This document shows positions 8,161 to 17,719 of a DNA stretch of 52,693 nt, piece by piece. The translations under genes were made by a program, and so were the position numbers. This DNA is from Asticcacaulis biprosthecium C19 (lineage in GTDB: Bacteria; Pseudomonadota; Alphaproteobacteria; Caulobacterales; Caulobacteraceae). How positions within the stretch are numbered: position 1 is the stretch's first letter; every line of letters begins with the position of its first letter. Location of the stretch: positions 396,831 through 449,523 of the forward strand of contig NZ_GL883077.1 of the NCBI RefSeq assembly GCF_000204015.1. Reading direction: 5' to 3'. Under the pieces are notes generated by a model. The model saw nothing but the letters and a program-made list of their open reading frames with translations, was not told where the DNA came from and did not search any database.

Positions 8161-9251
8161 CGCAGACCCCGACCGCGCGAAGCGCTCCAGGCTCCAAACC
8201 CCGCTCAAGCAGTGAAGCGGTAGCGCCCAAAAAAAGAGTTGCAGTCTTAGTGTTCAACCTTGGAGGTCCTGAAAAACAGGCCGACGTCCAGGGCTTCCTG
8301 TACAACCTGTTCGCTGATCGCCGCATCATCGATCTGCCGTGGGGGATACGTCAGGGGCTGGCTTCGCTGATTTCCAGCCGGCGGGCCCCGATAGCCAAGA
8401 AGAATTATGCCTTGATGGGGGGTGGGTCGCCCATCCTGTCCGAAACGCGCGATCAGGCTCAGGCGTTGGAGACGCACCTGAACAGGGGCGCCGGCATCGA
8501 CGCCAAGGTGTTCATCGGCATGCGCTACTGGCATCCGTTCATCGAGGATTGCGTCAAGCAGATCGAGGCGTGGAAGCCGGACGAGGTGGTGGTCCTGCCG
8601 CTGTATCCGCAGTTTTCCTCGACGACGACCCTTTCAGGGTTTGAGGCGTTCAAGAAGGCATGGCGCGGCAAGGCGCCGGTGAAATATGTCTGTTGTTATT
8701 CGGATAATGACCACTTCATTGACGCTCATGTCCAGCTTATCCGGGAATGGCTGAAGAGCAAGGTCGGGGATACGTCAAATGTCCGGCTGTTGTTTTCGGC
8801 ACATGGCCTGCCGGAAAAGATCATCAAGAACGGGGATCCTTACCAGGAGCAGGTCGAGTCATCGGTGGCCAGGATCATGGCGCACCTGGGCGATATCGAC
8901 CACGTCATCTGTTATCAGAGCCGGGTCGGACCGTTGAAGTGGATCGGGCCGTCGACGGATGAGACCATTCAGGCGGCCGGCCGGGATGGCAAGGCGGTGA
9001 TGCTGATCCCGATTGCCTTCGTGTCCGAGCATATCGAGACGCTGGTGGAGCTGGACATCGAATATGCCGAGCTGGCGGAAAAGGCGGGGGTGCACGTCTA
9101 CCGCCGGGTGCCGGCGCTGCGGACGAATAAGGGTTTGATCCAGGCCCTGGGTGCTGAGGTCATGAAGGCTCTGGGGGCGGTCGGTCCAGTGATCGGCGAT
9201 CATGACTGTGCCAAGTGTCACAAGTTCTGCCCGAAGAAGAGGGCGGCATGA
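8157..9251 (+). CDS. hemH: Ferrochelatase
   Basis: Inserts Fe2+ into protoporphyrin IX, the last step of haem synthesis. The 364-aa protein has the start of the catalytic domain VFNLGGP, the YPQFSSTT segment, the active-site histidine region LLFSAHGLPEKII and the C-terminal IPIAFVSEHIETL. The tail reads CAKCHKFCPKK; three clustered cysteines at this position resemble the [2Fe-2S] ligands reported for Caulobacter ferrochelatase. Residues 1-25 form a low-complexity Ser/Pro-rich leader. ATGA overlaps join it to hemE before it and hemJ after it. Confidence 0.95.
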   Translation: MTQTPTARSAPGSKPRSSSEAVAPKKRVAVLVFNLGGPEKQADVQGFLYNLFADRRIIDLPWGIRQGLASLISSRRAPIAKKNYALMGGGSPILSETRDQAQALETHLNRGAGIDAKVFIGMRYWHPFIEDCVKQIEAWKPDEVVVLPLYPQFSSTTTLSGFEAFKKAWRGKAPVKYVCCYSDNDHFIDAHVQLIREWLKSKVGDTSNVRLLFSAHGLPEKIIKNGDPYQEQVESSVARIMAHLGDIDHVICYQSRVGPLKWIGPSTDETIQAAGRDGKAVMLIPIAFVSEHIETLVELDIEYAELAEKAGVHVYRRVPALRTNKGLIQALGAEVMKALGAVGPVIGDHDCAKCHKFCPKKRAA

Positions 9252-9697
9252 GATGGTTTGACTTGGCCCGCGGGCTGCACATCGTTGCCGTGATCGCCTG
9301 GATGGCCGGGCTGTTGTACCTACCACGGCTGTTTATCTATCACATCAAGCATAGTGACCAGCCAGCAGTAACCAGCGTCTTCTCGGTCATGGAGCGCAAC
9401 CTGCTGCGGATCATCATGAATCCGGCGATGATCTTGGCGTGGATTTTCGGCTGCTGGATGCTGTATTTCCATTATACATGGCATGAATGGGGCCTGTTTG
9501 CCCAGCCTTGGTTGGATGTAAAGTTGATTGGGGTTGTGATTTTGACCGGGTATCACCACTTCCTGGCGGTGCGGTTCAAGAAGCTTCAGGCCGGTCAGGA
9601 CATTGGGACGGAAAAGTTCTGGCGGATGATCAACGAACTGCCGATCCTGCTGGCGCTGGTGATGGTGGTTTCGGTCACGCTGGAGTGGACCTGGTAA
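9248..9697 (+). CDS. hemJ: Protoporphyrinogen oxidase HemJ
   Basis: Membrane-bound enzyme that oxidises protoporphyrinogen IX to protoporphyrin IX, the step before HemH. The 149-aa protein has four predicted membrane segments and conserved HemJ features: an N-terminal H in ARGLHIVAVIAWMAGLLYLPRL with the following R, and later GYHHF. The start is the ATG overlapping the hemH stop by 4 bp; an upstream in-frame codon at 9215 would lie inside hemH and is rejected. hemE-hemH-hemJ form one operon covering consecutive late haem steps except coproporphyrinogen oxidase. Confidence 0.92.
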   Translation: MRWFDLARGLHIVAVIAWMAGLLYLPRLFIYHIKHSDQPAVTSVFSVMERNLLRIIMNPAMILAWIFGCWMLYFHYTWHEWGLFAQPWLDVKLIGVVILTGYHHFLAVRFKKLQAGQDIGTEKFWRMINELPILLALVMVVSVTLEWTW

Positions 9698-10019
9698 AGA
9701 TATGTAATGGGGTCTGGGCCCGCGGCCCCATAACTTTTTCTTCTTTCTTTCCTGACCTTGCCCGAGGGCAAGGTCAGGAAAGAAAAGAGGGAAGACTTGG
9801 GGCCTCAGGCCCCAAACCCCGTAACATTCTCCTTGACGAGCGTCGCTCCAACGCGCACAAAACGCTCCATCAGGCCCCACGTTCTGTGGACTCGCCTTCT
9901 CACTTTAAAATTTATCAGCCTTTTCCGATCGTTACCGAAAAAAAGGTTAGGGGACTCGTCAAACGCCAACGGCATAACCGCCGCGGGCCGTTCTACGCGT
10001 CCATCGCAAGAGAGACCTC
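9698..10019. other. Gene-free hemJ-rho interval
   Basis: 322 bp. The first part (9707-9820) is an array of hairpins described separately. The rest (about 9821-10019) is the rho leader; no further gene, operator or riboswitch is recognised in it. Confidence 0.6.
9707..9820. repeat. Cluster of three inverted repeats between hemJ and rho
   Basis: Three consecutive palindromes: ATGGGG/CCCCAT (9707-9731), a long one with arms of about 20 bp (9744-9763 and 9766-9785, containing CCTGACCTTGCC) and TTGGGGCCT-C-AGGCCCCAA (9797-9815). The 13-mer GGCCCCAAACCCC at 9808-9820 recurs inverted at 41607-41619. The long hairpin could terminate the hem operon, but the set looks more like a dispersed intergenic repeat. 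Confidence 0.7.
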
Positions 10020-11414
<1,395 letters not shown>

Positions 11415-11420
11415 TCGGAG

Positions 11421-11608
11421 TAGGGACCCCTCCGTCGGCTTCGCCGACACCTCCCCATAAAATGGAGAGGAGAGGCTCGGGCGGCCCGTCGGCCTTGCCT
11501 CAGGCTTCGCCTTCGGAGTGGTGTGGTCACTCACGACCCACGGAGGAGGGTTCGCAAACTTCTCCTCCCCAGGTATTGCGGAGAGGGACCCCGAAGGGGT
11601 GGAGGGGT
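11421..11608. repeat. Composite intergenic palindromic repeat after rho
   Basis: The gap between rho and the DUF6489 gene holds an element bounded by the inverted ACCCCTCC (11426-11433) and GGAGGGGT (11601-11608). Nested hairpins include GTCGGC-TTC-GCCGAC (11434-11448), an imperfect CCTCCCCAT/ATGGAGAGG (about 11450-11470) and ACCCC-GAA-GGGGT (11588-11600). It resembles REP-type elements common between alphaproteobacterial genes. No open frame of interest is inside. Confidence 0.65.
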
Positions 11609-11724
11609 ATTCTTACGGCGGGTTCCCTCTGCACAAGCAGCTCTTCGTTTCAAATCCCTTGCCAACCCGGTATGACAGGCTCATATCGGGTTGACGTTTT
11701 ATGAACTCTGCTTCGGAGCCCCGC

Positions 11725-11985
11725 ATGAAGGTCACGGTCAATGTCGAATGCTCACCCCAGGAAGCCCGCGCCTTTCTTGGCCTGCCCGACGTCGAGCCGC
11801 TGAACGACTACATGATCTCGGCGATGAAACAGCGTATGGAACAGAACATCCACTCCATGAAGCCCGAAGAGATGATGAAGAACTGGTCGAGCCTGGGGGT
11901 CACCGCCCAGGACCAGTTCTTCAAACTGATGCAGTCGGCAGCTCAGGCGTCTATGGGTAGCTTCGGCGGCAAGGACGCCAAGTAG
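11725..11985 (+). CDS. DUF6489 family protein
   Basis: Short 86-aa protein of unknown function, recognised as a conserved alphaproteobacterial family (DUF6489) often found near mnmE. It starts MKVTVNVECSPQEARAFLGL, has a helical middle and a methionine-rich segment, and ends GGKDAK. No signal peptide or membrane segment is visible. The ATG at 11725 is preferred over 11701 because GGAG lies 6 bases upstream and the conserved part begins there. The stop is 3 bp before the mnmE start, so the two are probably co-expressed. Confidence 0.75.
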   Translation: MKVTVNVECSPQEARAFLGLPDVEPLNDYMISAMKQRMEQNIHSMKPEEMMKNWSSLGVTAQDQFFKLMQSAAQASMGSFGGKDAK

Positions 11986-11988
11986 GCT

Positions 11989-13329
11989 GTGTTTCACGTG
12001 AATCAAACCATCTTCGCCCTGGCCAGCGCCCAGGGTCGCGCCGGTGTGTCGATCCTTCGCCTCTCGGGACCAGATGCATTTTCCGCCCTACAGCGCCTCA
12101 CCGACAAACCCGTGCCCGCCCGGCGCGCTGTGTTTACCGCACTGGTTCACGACGGCGAACTGATCGATGAAGCGGTGGTCCTCTTCTTTCAGGGTCCGAA
12201 CAGCTTCACCGGCGAGGACTGCGTCGAACTCCACGTCCACGGATCACGCGCCATCCTGGACCGGCTCTATGTCATTCTGGCCGAGATGGGCTTGCGTCTG
12301 GCTCAACCCGGAGAGTTCTCCCGCCGCGCGCTGGAGAACGGCAAGCTGGATCTGACCCAGGCAGAGGCCATCGCCGACCTGGTCGATGCCGAGTCCGAAG
12401 CGCAACGCCGTCAGGCCCTGACCCAAATGGGTGGCGGCTTGAAGACCCAGTACGAAGCCTGGCATGCGGCCCTGGTCGACATCCTGGCGCGGATCGAAGT
12501 CTATATCGACTTCCCCGACGAAGACCTGCCGACCGAACTGGTTGACTCTATCCTCGATCGGATGGCCGCGGTTCAGGCGTCTTTGGAAGCCGCCATCGCA
12601 GATGCCAAACGCGGCCGGCAAATCCGTGAGGGCTTTCGGATTGTCATTCTCGGCGAGCCAAATGCCGGCAAGTCGAGTCTGTTCAATGCGCTGCTGAAGG
12701 CTGAAACCGCCATTGTCACTCCGATTGCCGGCACGACCCGTGATGTCATCGAGGCGGAACTGCGGATCGGGCCCTATTCTGTCCTTCTCTACGACACGGC
12801 CGGACTGCGCGAAACCGCTGAAGTGGTCGAACGTGAGGGGATACGTCGAGCACGGGCGAAGGGGGACGAGGCTGACCTAAGACTTTGGGTAATCGATTCG
12901 TCCGCGTCCGGACTCGACGGGGTTGAATCGAGGGCAGGGGACTTGGTCGCCTTTAACAAGATTGATCAGGGTTCTGACAATCTATACGAGTCTTTCAAAG
13001 ACGCAGATGTTTCACGTGGAACATCGGCATTCAAAGTCAGCGTGGCCACGGGTCAGGGAATCGACGAACTGGTCCGCGCGTTGGAATCGGTCGTAACGAA
13101 ACGTCTCTCGGTTCAAACCTTCCCGGCAGCCACGCGCGCCCGCCATTTCGAACGGCTACAAGACGCGGTGGATCATTTGGATCACGCGCGCCTGACCCGA
13201 ATGCGCGTGCCGGAGCTGACAGCCGAACATGTCCGTGGGAGCATCAACAGTTTTGAAGCTCTGTTTGGTCGCTATGATGTTGAAGGCATACTGGACGTTG
13301 TGTTCTCGACCTTCTGCATCGGCAAATGA
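11989..13329 (+). CDS. mnmE: tRNA uridine-5-carboxymethylaminomethyl(34) synthesis GTPase MnmE
   Basis: GTPase partner of MnmG, modifying U34 in the wobble position of certain tRNAs. The 446-aa protein has the N-terminal folate-binding domain (FALASAQGRAGVSILRLSG), a helical domain, an inserted G domain with GEPNAGKSSL (about residues 220-229) and DTAG, and the C-terminal FCIGK, whose Cys is conserved. The start codon GTG at 11989 overlaps the first base pairs of a parS-like site (11990-12005), so the N-terminus MFHVNQ is dictated partly by that site. A GTG at 11998 is an alternative. A second parS-like site lies inside the gene. Confidence 0.93.
   Translation: MFHVNQTIFALASAQGRAGVSILRLSGPDAFSALQRLTDKPVPARRAVFTALVHDGELIDEAVVLFFQGPNSFTGEDCVELHVHGSRAILDRLYVILAEMGLRLAQPGEFSRRALENGKLDLTQAEAIADLVDAESEAQRRQALTQMGGGLKTQYEAWHAALVDILARIEVYIDFPDEDLPTELVDSILDRMAAVQASLEAAIADAKRGRQIREGFRIVILGEPNAGKSSLFNALLKAETAIVTPIAGTTRDVIEAELRIGPYSVLLYDTAGLRETAEVVEREGIRRARAKGDEADLRLWVIDSSASGLDGVESRAGDLVAFNKIDQGSDNLYESFKDADVSRGTSAFKVSVATGQGIDELVRALESVVTKRLSVQTFPAATRARHFERLQDAVDHLDHARLTRMRVPELTAEHVRGSINSFEALFGRYDVEGILDVVFSTFCIGK
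11990..12005. promoter_or_regulatory. parS: parS-like ParB binding site 1
   Basis: TGTTTCACGTGAATCA matches the bacterial parS consensus TGTTTCACGTGAAACA at 15 of 16 positions. It overlaps codons 1-6 of mnmE. Confidence 0.85.
13008..13023. promoter_or_regulatory. parS: parS-like ParB binding site 2
   Basis: TGTTTCACGTGGAACA, 15 of 16 match, and within the degenerate form TGTTYCACGTGRAACA. It lies inside mnmE, encoding VSRGT in the G-domain region. Confidence 0.9.
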
Positions 13330-13342
13330 TTCACGTGAAACA
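13327..13342. promoter_or_regulatory. parS: parS-like ParB binding site 3
   Basis: TGATTCACGTGAAACA, 15 of 16 match. It begins within the mnmE stop codon (TGA at 13327-13329) and extends into the mnmE-mnmG gap. Confidence 0.88.
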
Positions 13343-13411
13343 TCGCAAATAGCGATTCGACCCTGGGCGCCGTATCTGCTATAGGGCCCATCTGAATTTC
13401 CGGATATCGAT

Positions 13412-15280
13412 ATGACTGAACAAACCCTGTGGGACGTGATCGTCGTGGGCGGCGGACATGCCGGCTGTGAAGCCGCAACCGCCTCCGCGCGCATGGGCGC
13501 CAAGACACTTCTGCTGACCCACCGCTTCGACACTCTCGGCGAAATGTCGTGTAACCCGGCGATCGGTGGTCTAGGCAAGGGCCATCTGGTGCGTGAAATC
13601 GATGCCCTGGATGGCATCATGGGCCGGATGGCGGATGTGGCGGGCATGCAGTTCAAGGTGCTGAACCGCTCCAAGGGCCCCGCCGTGCGCGGTCCTCGCG
13701 CCCAGATCGATCGCAAGCTTTACCGTCAGGCTGTTCAGGCGGAACTGTCTCAGACAGAAAACCTGACGATTATCGAAGGCGCCGTCGAAGATCTAATCCT
13801 GGACAATGGCATCGTGTGCGGTGCGATTGACGCCGCCGGGCAAAACTATCGGGCCAAGGCTGTTGTTCTCACGACGGGGACCTTCCTGCGTGGCATGATC
13901 CATATCGGTGACAAGCGGACCCCCGCCGGACGATGGGGTGACCAGCCGGCGAATGGCCTGGGTCAGCGCCTGTATGATTTGAAGCTGGATATGGGTCGGT
14001 TGAAGACCGGAACGCCGGCGCGTTTGGAAGGCAAGACCATTCACTGGGACCGGCTGGAACAACAACTCGGTGACAATCCGATCACCCCTTTTTCCTATCT
14101 GACCCCGTCGATCGAACGCGACCAGATCGCCTGTGGCATCACCTACACCAACGCCGAAACCCATCGCATCATCGCTGAGCGGCTGCAGGAATCGGCGGTC
14201 TATGGTGGACATATCGCCGGCCGTGGCCCGCGTTATTGTCCGTCGATCGAAGACAAGGTGGTCAAGTTCGCCGACAAGACCTCGCATCAGATCTTTCTCG
14301 AGCCGGAAGGCTATGACGACGATACCGTCTATCCCAACGGTATTTCGACCAGCGTCTCCGAAACGACGCAGGACGCCTTCCTGCGCACGATTGTTGGCTT
14401 GGAAGACGTGGTTGTCAAACGCTACGCCTATGCCATTGAATATGACTATGTCGATCCACGTGAACTGAACCCGAGCCTCGAGCTGAAGCGCCTGCCGGGT
14501 CTGTTTCTGGCGGGTCAGATCAACGGGACCACGGGGTACGAGGAGGCCGGCGCCCAGGGCCTGATGGCCGGGCTGAATGCGGCGGTGCGGGCGGGTGGTC
14601 AGGCGCCGGTCGTTCTGGGTCGCGACGAAGCCTATATCGGGGTGATGATCGATGACCTGATCACCCGTGGCGTCACCGAGCCCTATCGCATGTTTACCAG
14701 CCGCGCGGAATTTCGGTTGAGCCTGCGCGCGGACAATGCTGATCAACGCCTGACCGACAAGGGTGTCGCCATTGGTGTTGTAGGGGCACGTCGTCAGACG
14801 GCGTGGACTGAAAAGCGCGATGCCTTGGCCGGCATTCGGCAGCGCGCCGCCGAGCTGAACGTCGGACCAAAAGAGGCGTTGAATCAAGCCATCCATGTCA
14901 ACGGCGATGGTCAGCGGCGTAATGTCATGCAGCTGATGGCCTATGACAGCTGCTCACGTGAAAAGCTGGAAGCCCTGTGGCCTGAGATCTCCGCCTGGCC
15001 CGACGCGCTGTATGAACAGGTCGAGATCGACGCACTCTATGCCGGTTATATGGGGCGTCAGAAGGCTGAGATAGAAACCTTCCGCAAGGACGAGAACTTG
15101 GCCTTGCCGGCGGACCTCGATTACATGGCCATTGTCGGCCTGTCGCATGAGGCACGTGAAAAATTGAACCGCATTCGTCCGCAGACCCTGGGCCAGGCGG
15201 GGCGCATCGAGGGCATTACCCAAGGGGCTCTGACGACCCTTTTGTTCTATGTGCGCAATCACAACAAGCGGTCGGCATGA
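13412..15280 (+). CDS. mnmG: tRNA uridine-5-carboxymethylaminomethyl(34) synthesis enzyme MnmG
   Basis: FAD- and NADH-dependent partner of MnmE in U34 modification. The 622-aa protein starts with the dinucleotide-binding motif [14 protein letters not shown] (about residues 9-22), followed by the MnmG signature [13 protein letters not shown] and [16 protein letters not shown], and a helical C-terminal domain. The two conserved cysteines are present as SCNPAIGG and in the C of RYCPSIEDK. Its last codons overlap rsmG by 4 bp. Three CACGTG cores lie inside but do not match parS. Confidence 0.96.
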   Translation: MTEQTLWDVIVVGGGHAGCEAATASARMGAKTLLLTHRFDTLGEMSCNPAIGGLGKGHLVREIDALDGIMGRMADVAGMQFKVLNRSKGPAVRGPRAQIDRKLYRQAVQAELSQTENLTIIEGAVEDLILDNGIVCGAIDAAGQNYRAKAVVLTTGTFLRGMIHIGDKRTPAGRWGDQPANGLGQRLYDLKLDMGRLKTGTPARLEGKTIHWDRLEQQLGDNPITPFSYLTPSIERDQIACGITYTNAETHRIIAERLQESAVYGGHIAGRGPRYCPSIEDKVVKFADKTSHQIFLEPEGYDDDTVYPNGISTSVSETTQDAFLRTIVGLEDVVVKRYAYAIEYDYVDPRELNPSLELKRLPGLFLAGQINGTTGYEEAGAQGLMAGLNAAVRAGGQAPVVLGRDEAYIGVMIDDLITRGVTEPYRMFTSRAEFRLSLRADNADQRLTDKGVAIGVVGARRQTAWTEKRDALAGIRQRAAELNVGPKEALNQAIHVNGDGQRRNVMQLMAYDSCSREKLEALWPEISAWPDALYEQVEIDALYAGYMGRQKAEIETFRKDENLALPADLDYMAIVGLSHEAREKLNRIRPQTLGQAGRIEGITQGALTTLLFYVRNHNKRSA

Positions 15281-15930
15281 CTGAGCCGATGACCCCCGCC
15301 GAGATGGCGGCCAAGCTCGTGTTTCACGTGAAACAGGAGGCCGTTGACGATCTGACGGCCTTTGGCGCAATGGTGGCCGACAAGAATGAAGTGATGAACC
15401 TGGTCGGGCCCTTGACCCTACCGCACTATTGGTCGCGCCATGTCCTGGACAGCGCCCAATTGCTGAATCTTCGGCCGAACGCCCAAACCTGGGCCGATCT
15501 GGGGGCAGGGGCTGGATTTCCCGGGGTGGTGCTGGCGATCCTGCTGAAACACACGGCTGACGCGCCAAACGTCTATCTGATCGATTCCCTGGCCAAGCGC
15601 TGCCGGTTTCTGGAGGCGGTTGTCGCCGAACTGGCCTTGCCGGCGGTGGTTATCAATGACCGCGCCGAAAATTTGAACCTCCGGGTGGATGTGGTGACGG
15701 CCCGGGCCTGTGCTCCCATGACCCGCCTTCTGGGCTTTGCCGAGCGCTTTATCCACAACGGTGCCGATGCCTGGTTTTTAAAGGGGGAAAACGTTGGCGA
15801 AGAACTCAGTGAAGCTGGCAAGGCCTGGCGTTTTCAGGTAGAACAGAGTGAGTCACTGTCCGATCCCCGCGGACGAGTCGTCCATATACAAGGGTTACAA
15901 CGTGCCAAATCTTCAACAAGGACAAGATGA
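15277..15930 (+). CDS. rsmG: 16S rRNA (guanine(527)-N(7))-methyltransferase RsmG
   Basis: Methylates G527 of 16S rRNA with S-adenosylmethionine. The 217-aa protein shows the SAM-binding motif [17 protein letters not shown] (about residues 72-88), then [15 protein letters not shown] and the VVTARACAP motif. The segment KLVFHVKQ near the N-terminus (about residues 13-20) is encoded by a perfect parS site. It starts in an ATGA overlap with mnmG. A GTG of the downstream parA could begin within its last codons. Confidence 0.94.
   Translation: MTEPMTPAEMAAKLVFHVKQEAVDDLTAFGAMVADKNEVMNLVGPLTLPHYWSRHVLDSAQLLNLRPNAQTWADLGAGAGFPGVVLAILLKHTADAPNVYLIDSLAKRCRFLEAVVAELALPAVVINDRAENLNLRVDVVTARACAPMTRLLGFAERFIHNGADAWFLKGENVGEELSEAGKAWRFQVEQSESLSDPRGRVVHIQGLQRAKSSTRTR
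15320..15335. promoter_or_regulatory. parS: parS site 4 (perfect match)
   Basis: TGTTTCACGTGAAACA, a perfect palindrome identical to the canonical parS, inside the 5' part of rsmG. It is the strongest of the four sites and about 0.6 kb upstream of parA. Confidence 0.95.
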
Positions 15931-15937
15931 GAAGACC

Positions 15938-16726
15938 ATGCGCGTCCTCGCCATCGCCAATCAGAAGGGTGGTGTCGGCAAGACGACGACGGCGATCAAT
16001 CTCGGCACTGCCCTGGCAGCGATTGGGATGCGGGTTTTGCTGGTCGACCTAGATCCGCAGGGTAACGCCTCGACCGGTTTGGGCGTGCCCAAGGTCGACC
16101 GCAACAGCTCGCTGTATGACGTCATCGTCGATCAGTGCCCGATCGGCGACGCCGCGGTAAAAACGTCCGTACCCGGACTCTCTCTGTTGCCGTCCGACCC
16201 TGACCTGTCGGGTGTCGAGATCGAGCTTGGCCATGCCGAGCGCCGCTCCTACCGTCTGCGCGATGCGCTGCTGGGACTTGGCGAAACCCCGGTCTATGAC
16301 TATGTCCTGATTGACTGCCCGCCGTCGCTGAACCTGCTTACGGTCAATGCGATGAGTGCTGCTGACGCGGTATTGGTCCCGTTGCAGTGCGAATTCTTCG
16401 CCCTCGAAGGTCTAAGCCAGCTGATGCGGACCATCGATTTGGTGCGCGGTTCGTTGAATCCGCGCCTGAGCCTTCAGGGTATCGTCCTGACCATGTTCGA
16501 TAAGCGTAACGCGTTGAGCGGGCATGTCGAAAAGGACGTACGGCAACACTTCGGTCACCTCGTGTATGACACGGTCATACCGCGCAATGTCCGCGTTTCG
16601 GAGGCGCCGTCCTTCGGCAAGCCCGCCCTGATTTACGATGTCCGTTGCTCCGGCAGCCAGGCCTATATCAAGCTGGCCAAGGAATTGGTGGCGCGCGAGA
16701 AAACGCGTAAGCCCCAGGCCGCTTAA
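15938..16726 (+). CDS. parA: Chromosome partitioning ATPase ParA
   Basis: Walker-type ATPase that segregates the origin by interacting with ParB-parS. The 262-aa protein begins MRVLAIANQKGGVGKTTTAI with the deviant Walker A motif KGGVGKTT, then DLDPQGNASTG and the Walker B segment YVLIDCPPSLN. The ATG at 15938 starts directly at the conserved core. A GTG at 15902 in frame, with AAGGG 7 bases upstream, would add 12 residues and overlap rsmG; this alternative is quite plausible. parB follows after 22 bp. Confidence 0.95.
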   Translation: MRVLAIANQKGGVGKTTTAINLGTALAAIGMRVLLVDLDPQGNASTGLGVPKVDRNSSLYDVIVDQCPIGDAAVKTSVPGLSLLPSDPDLSGVEIELGHAERRSYRLRDALLGLGETPVYDYVLIDCPPSLNLLTVNAMSAADAVLVPLQCEFFALEGLSQLMRTIDLVRGSLNPRLSLQGIVLTMFDKRNALSGHVEKDVRQHFGHLVYDTVIPRNVRVSEAPSFGKPALIYDVRCSGSQAYIKLAKELVAREKTRKPQAA

Positions 16727-16748
16727 AGACGGCCTTAAAGGAAGCTAA

Positions 16749-17633
16749 ATGTCTGAAAAAAATAGAGGTTTGGGTCGCGGATTGTCGGCCTTGCTGGGTG
16801 ATCCGGTGGTTGTCGCCACGGCGGAAAAGCCGGTTGAAAAGTCCGCCGAGGCTGGGCGCAACAGTCTGGAACAGCCGATAGAACTCCTGGTTCGCAACCC
16901 GGATCAGCCGCGGAAGGTCTTCAACGACACCGAGGTTGAGGAGCTGTCGAACTCGATCCGCGAGAAGGGCGTTCTGCAGCCTATCCTGGTTCGGTCTGCC
17001 CCCGGTCAGCCCGGGAAGTACCAGATCATCGCCGGTGAGCGTCGTTGGCGGGCTGCCCAGAAGGCCGGGCTGCATACCGTGCCGGTCATCGTCCGTGAAC
17101 TGAATGACCTGGAAGTGCTTGAAGTCGGGATCATCGAGAACGTGCAGCGCGCGGATTTGAATCCGATCGAAGAATCAAGAGCCTACAAGATTCTGATGGA
17201 GCGTTTCGGTCGTACCCAGGATGCGCTGGCTCAGGTGGTCGGTAAATCGCGGTCACACATCGCCAATACGCTGCGTCTTTCGACCCTGCCGGAGGCAGTT
17301 CAGGATCACGTACTTCAGGGTCGGATCAGTGCCGGTCATGCCCGGACTCTGGTGACGGCGGAAAATCCGGAGGCCCTGGCGGCGACGATCATCGACAAGG
17401 GTCTGTCGGTGCGTCAGGCCGAAGCCCTGGTTCGCGACGAGGGCAAGGATGTTGTGCCGGTCGTCAAGACCAAGCCGGCCGTCAATGCTGACGTCCAGTC
17501 TCTTGAGCAGGATCTTCAGGAGGCTCTGGGGCTTCAGGTCAAGCTGAGTGACGCCGGCGGCAAGGGTGAGCTGAGGCTGACCTACAAAACCCTCGAACAG
17601 CTCGACGAGCTTTGCCGTAAGTTAATGAAATAA
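16749..17633 (+). CDS. parB: Chromosome partitioning protein ParB
   Basis: CTP-dependent DNA clamp that loads at parS and spreads. The 294-aa protein begins KNRGLGRGLSALLGD, the usual ParA-stimulating N-terminus, followed by the CTP-binding boxes GERRWRAA and ENVQRADLNPIEES, a helix-turn-helix region (VGKSRSHIANTLRLSTLP) and a C-terminal dimerisation domain (about residues 245-294). The arrangement parA-parB downstream of four parS sites is a complete parABS system. Confidence 0.96.
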   Translation: MSEKNRGLGRGLSALLGDPVVVATAEKPVEKSAEAGRNSLEQPIELLVRNPDQPRKVFNDTEVEELSNSIREKGVLQPILVRSAPGQPGKYQIIAGERRWRAAQKAGLHTVPVIVRELNDLEVLEVGIIENVQRADLNPIEESRAYKILMERFGRTQDALAQVVGKSRSHIANTLRLSTLPEAVQDHVLQGRISAGHARTLVTAENPEALAATIIDKGLSVRQAEALVRDEGKDVVPVVKTKPAVNADVQSLEQDLQEALGLQVKLSDAGGKGELRLTYKTLEQLDELCRKLMK

Positions 17634-17719
17634 AAGGAAATTTTTGAAGAACGGCGTTTGTCGCGAATTTGGCGGCGGAAGCCGTATCAATGCCGGTCAG
17701 ATTCGTCAGAAATGGGCGG

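Noticed and set aside
14457-15158. Three CACGTG cores inside mnmG (14457, 14955, 15153) as further parS sites
   Set aside because: Flanking bases match the parS arms poorly; only the 6-bp core is shared.
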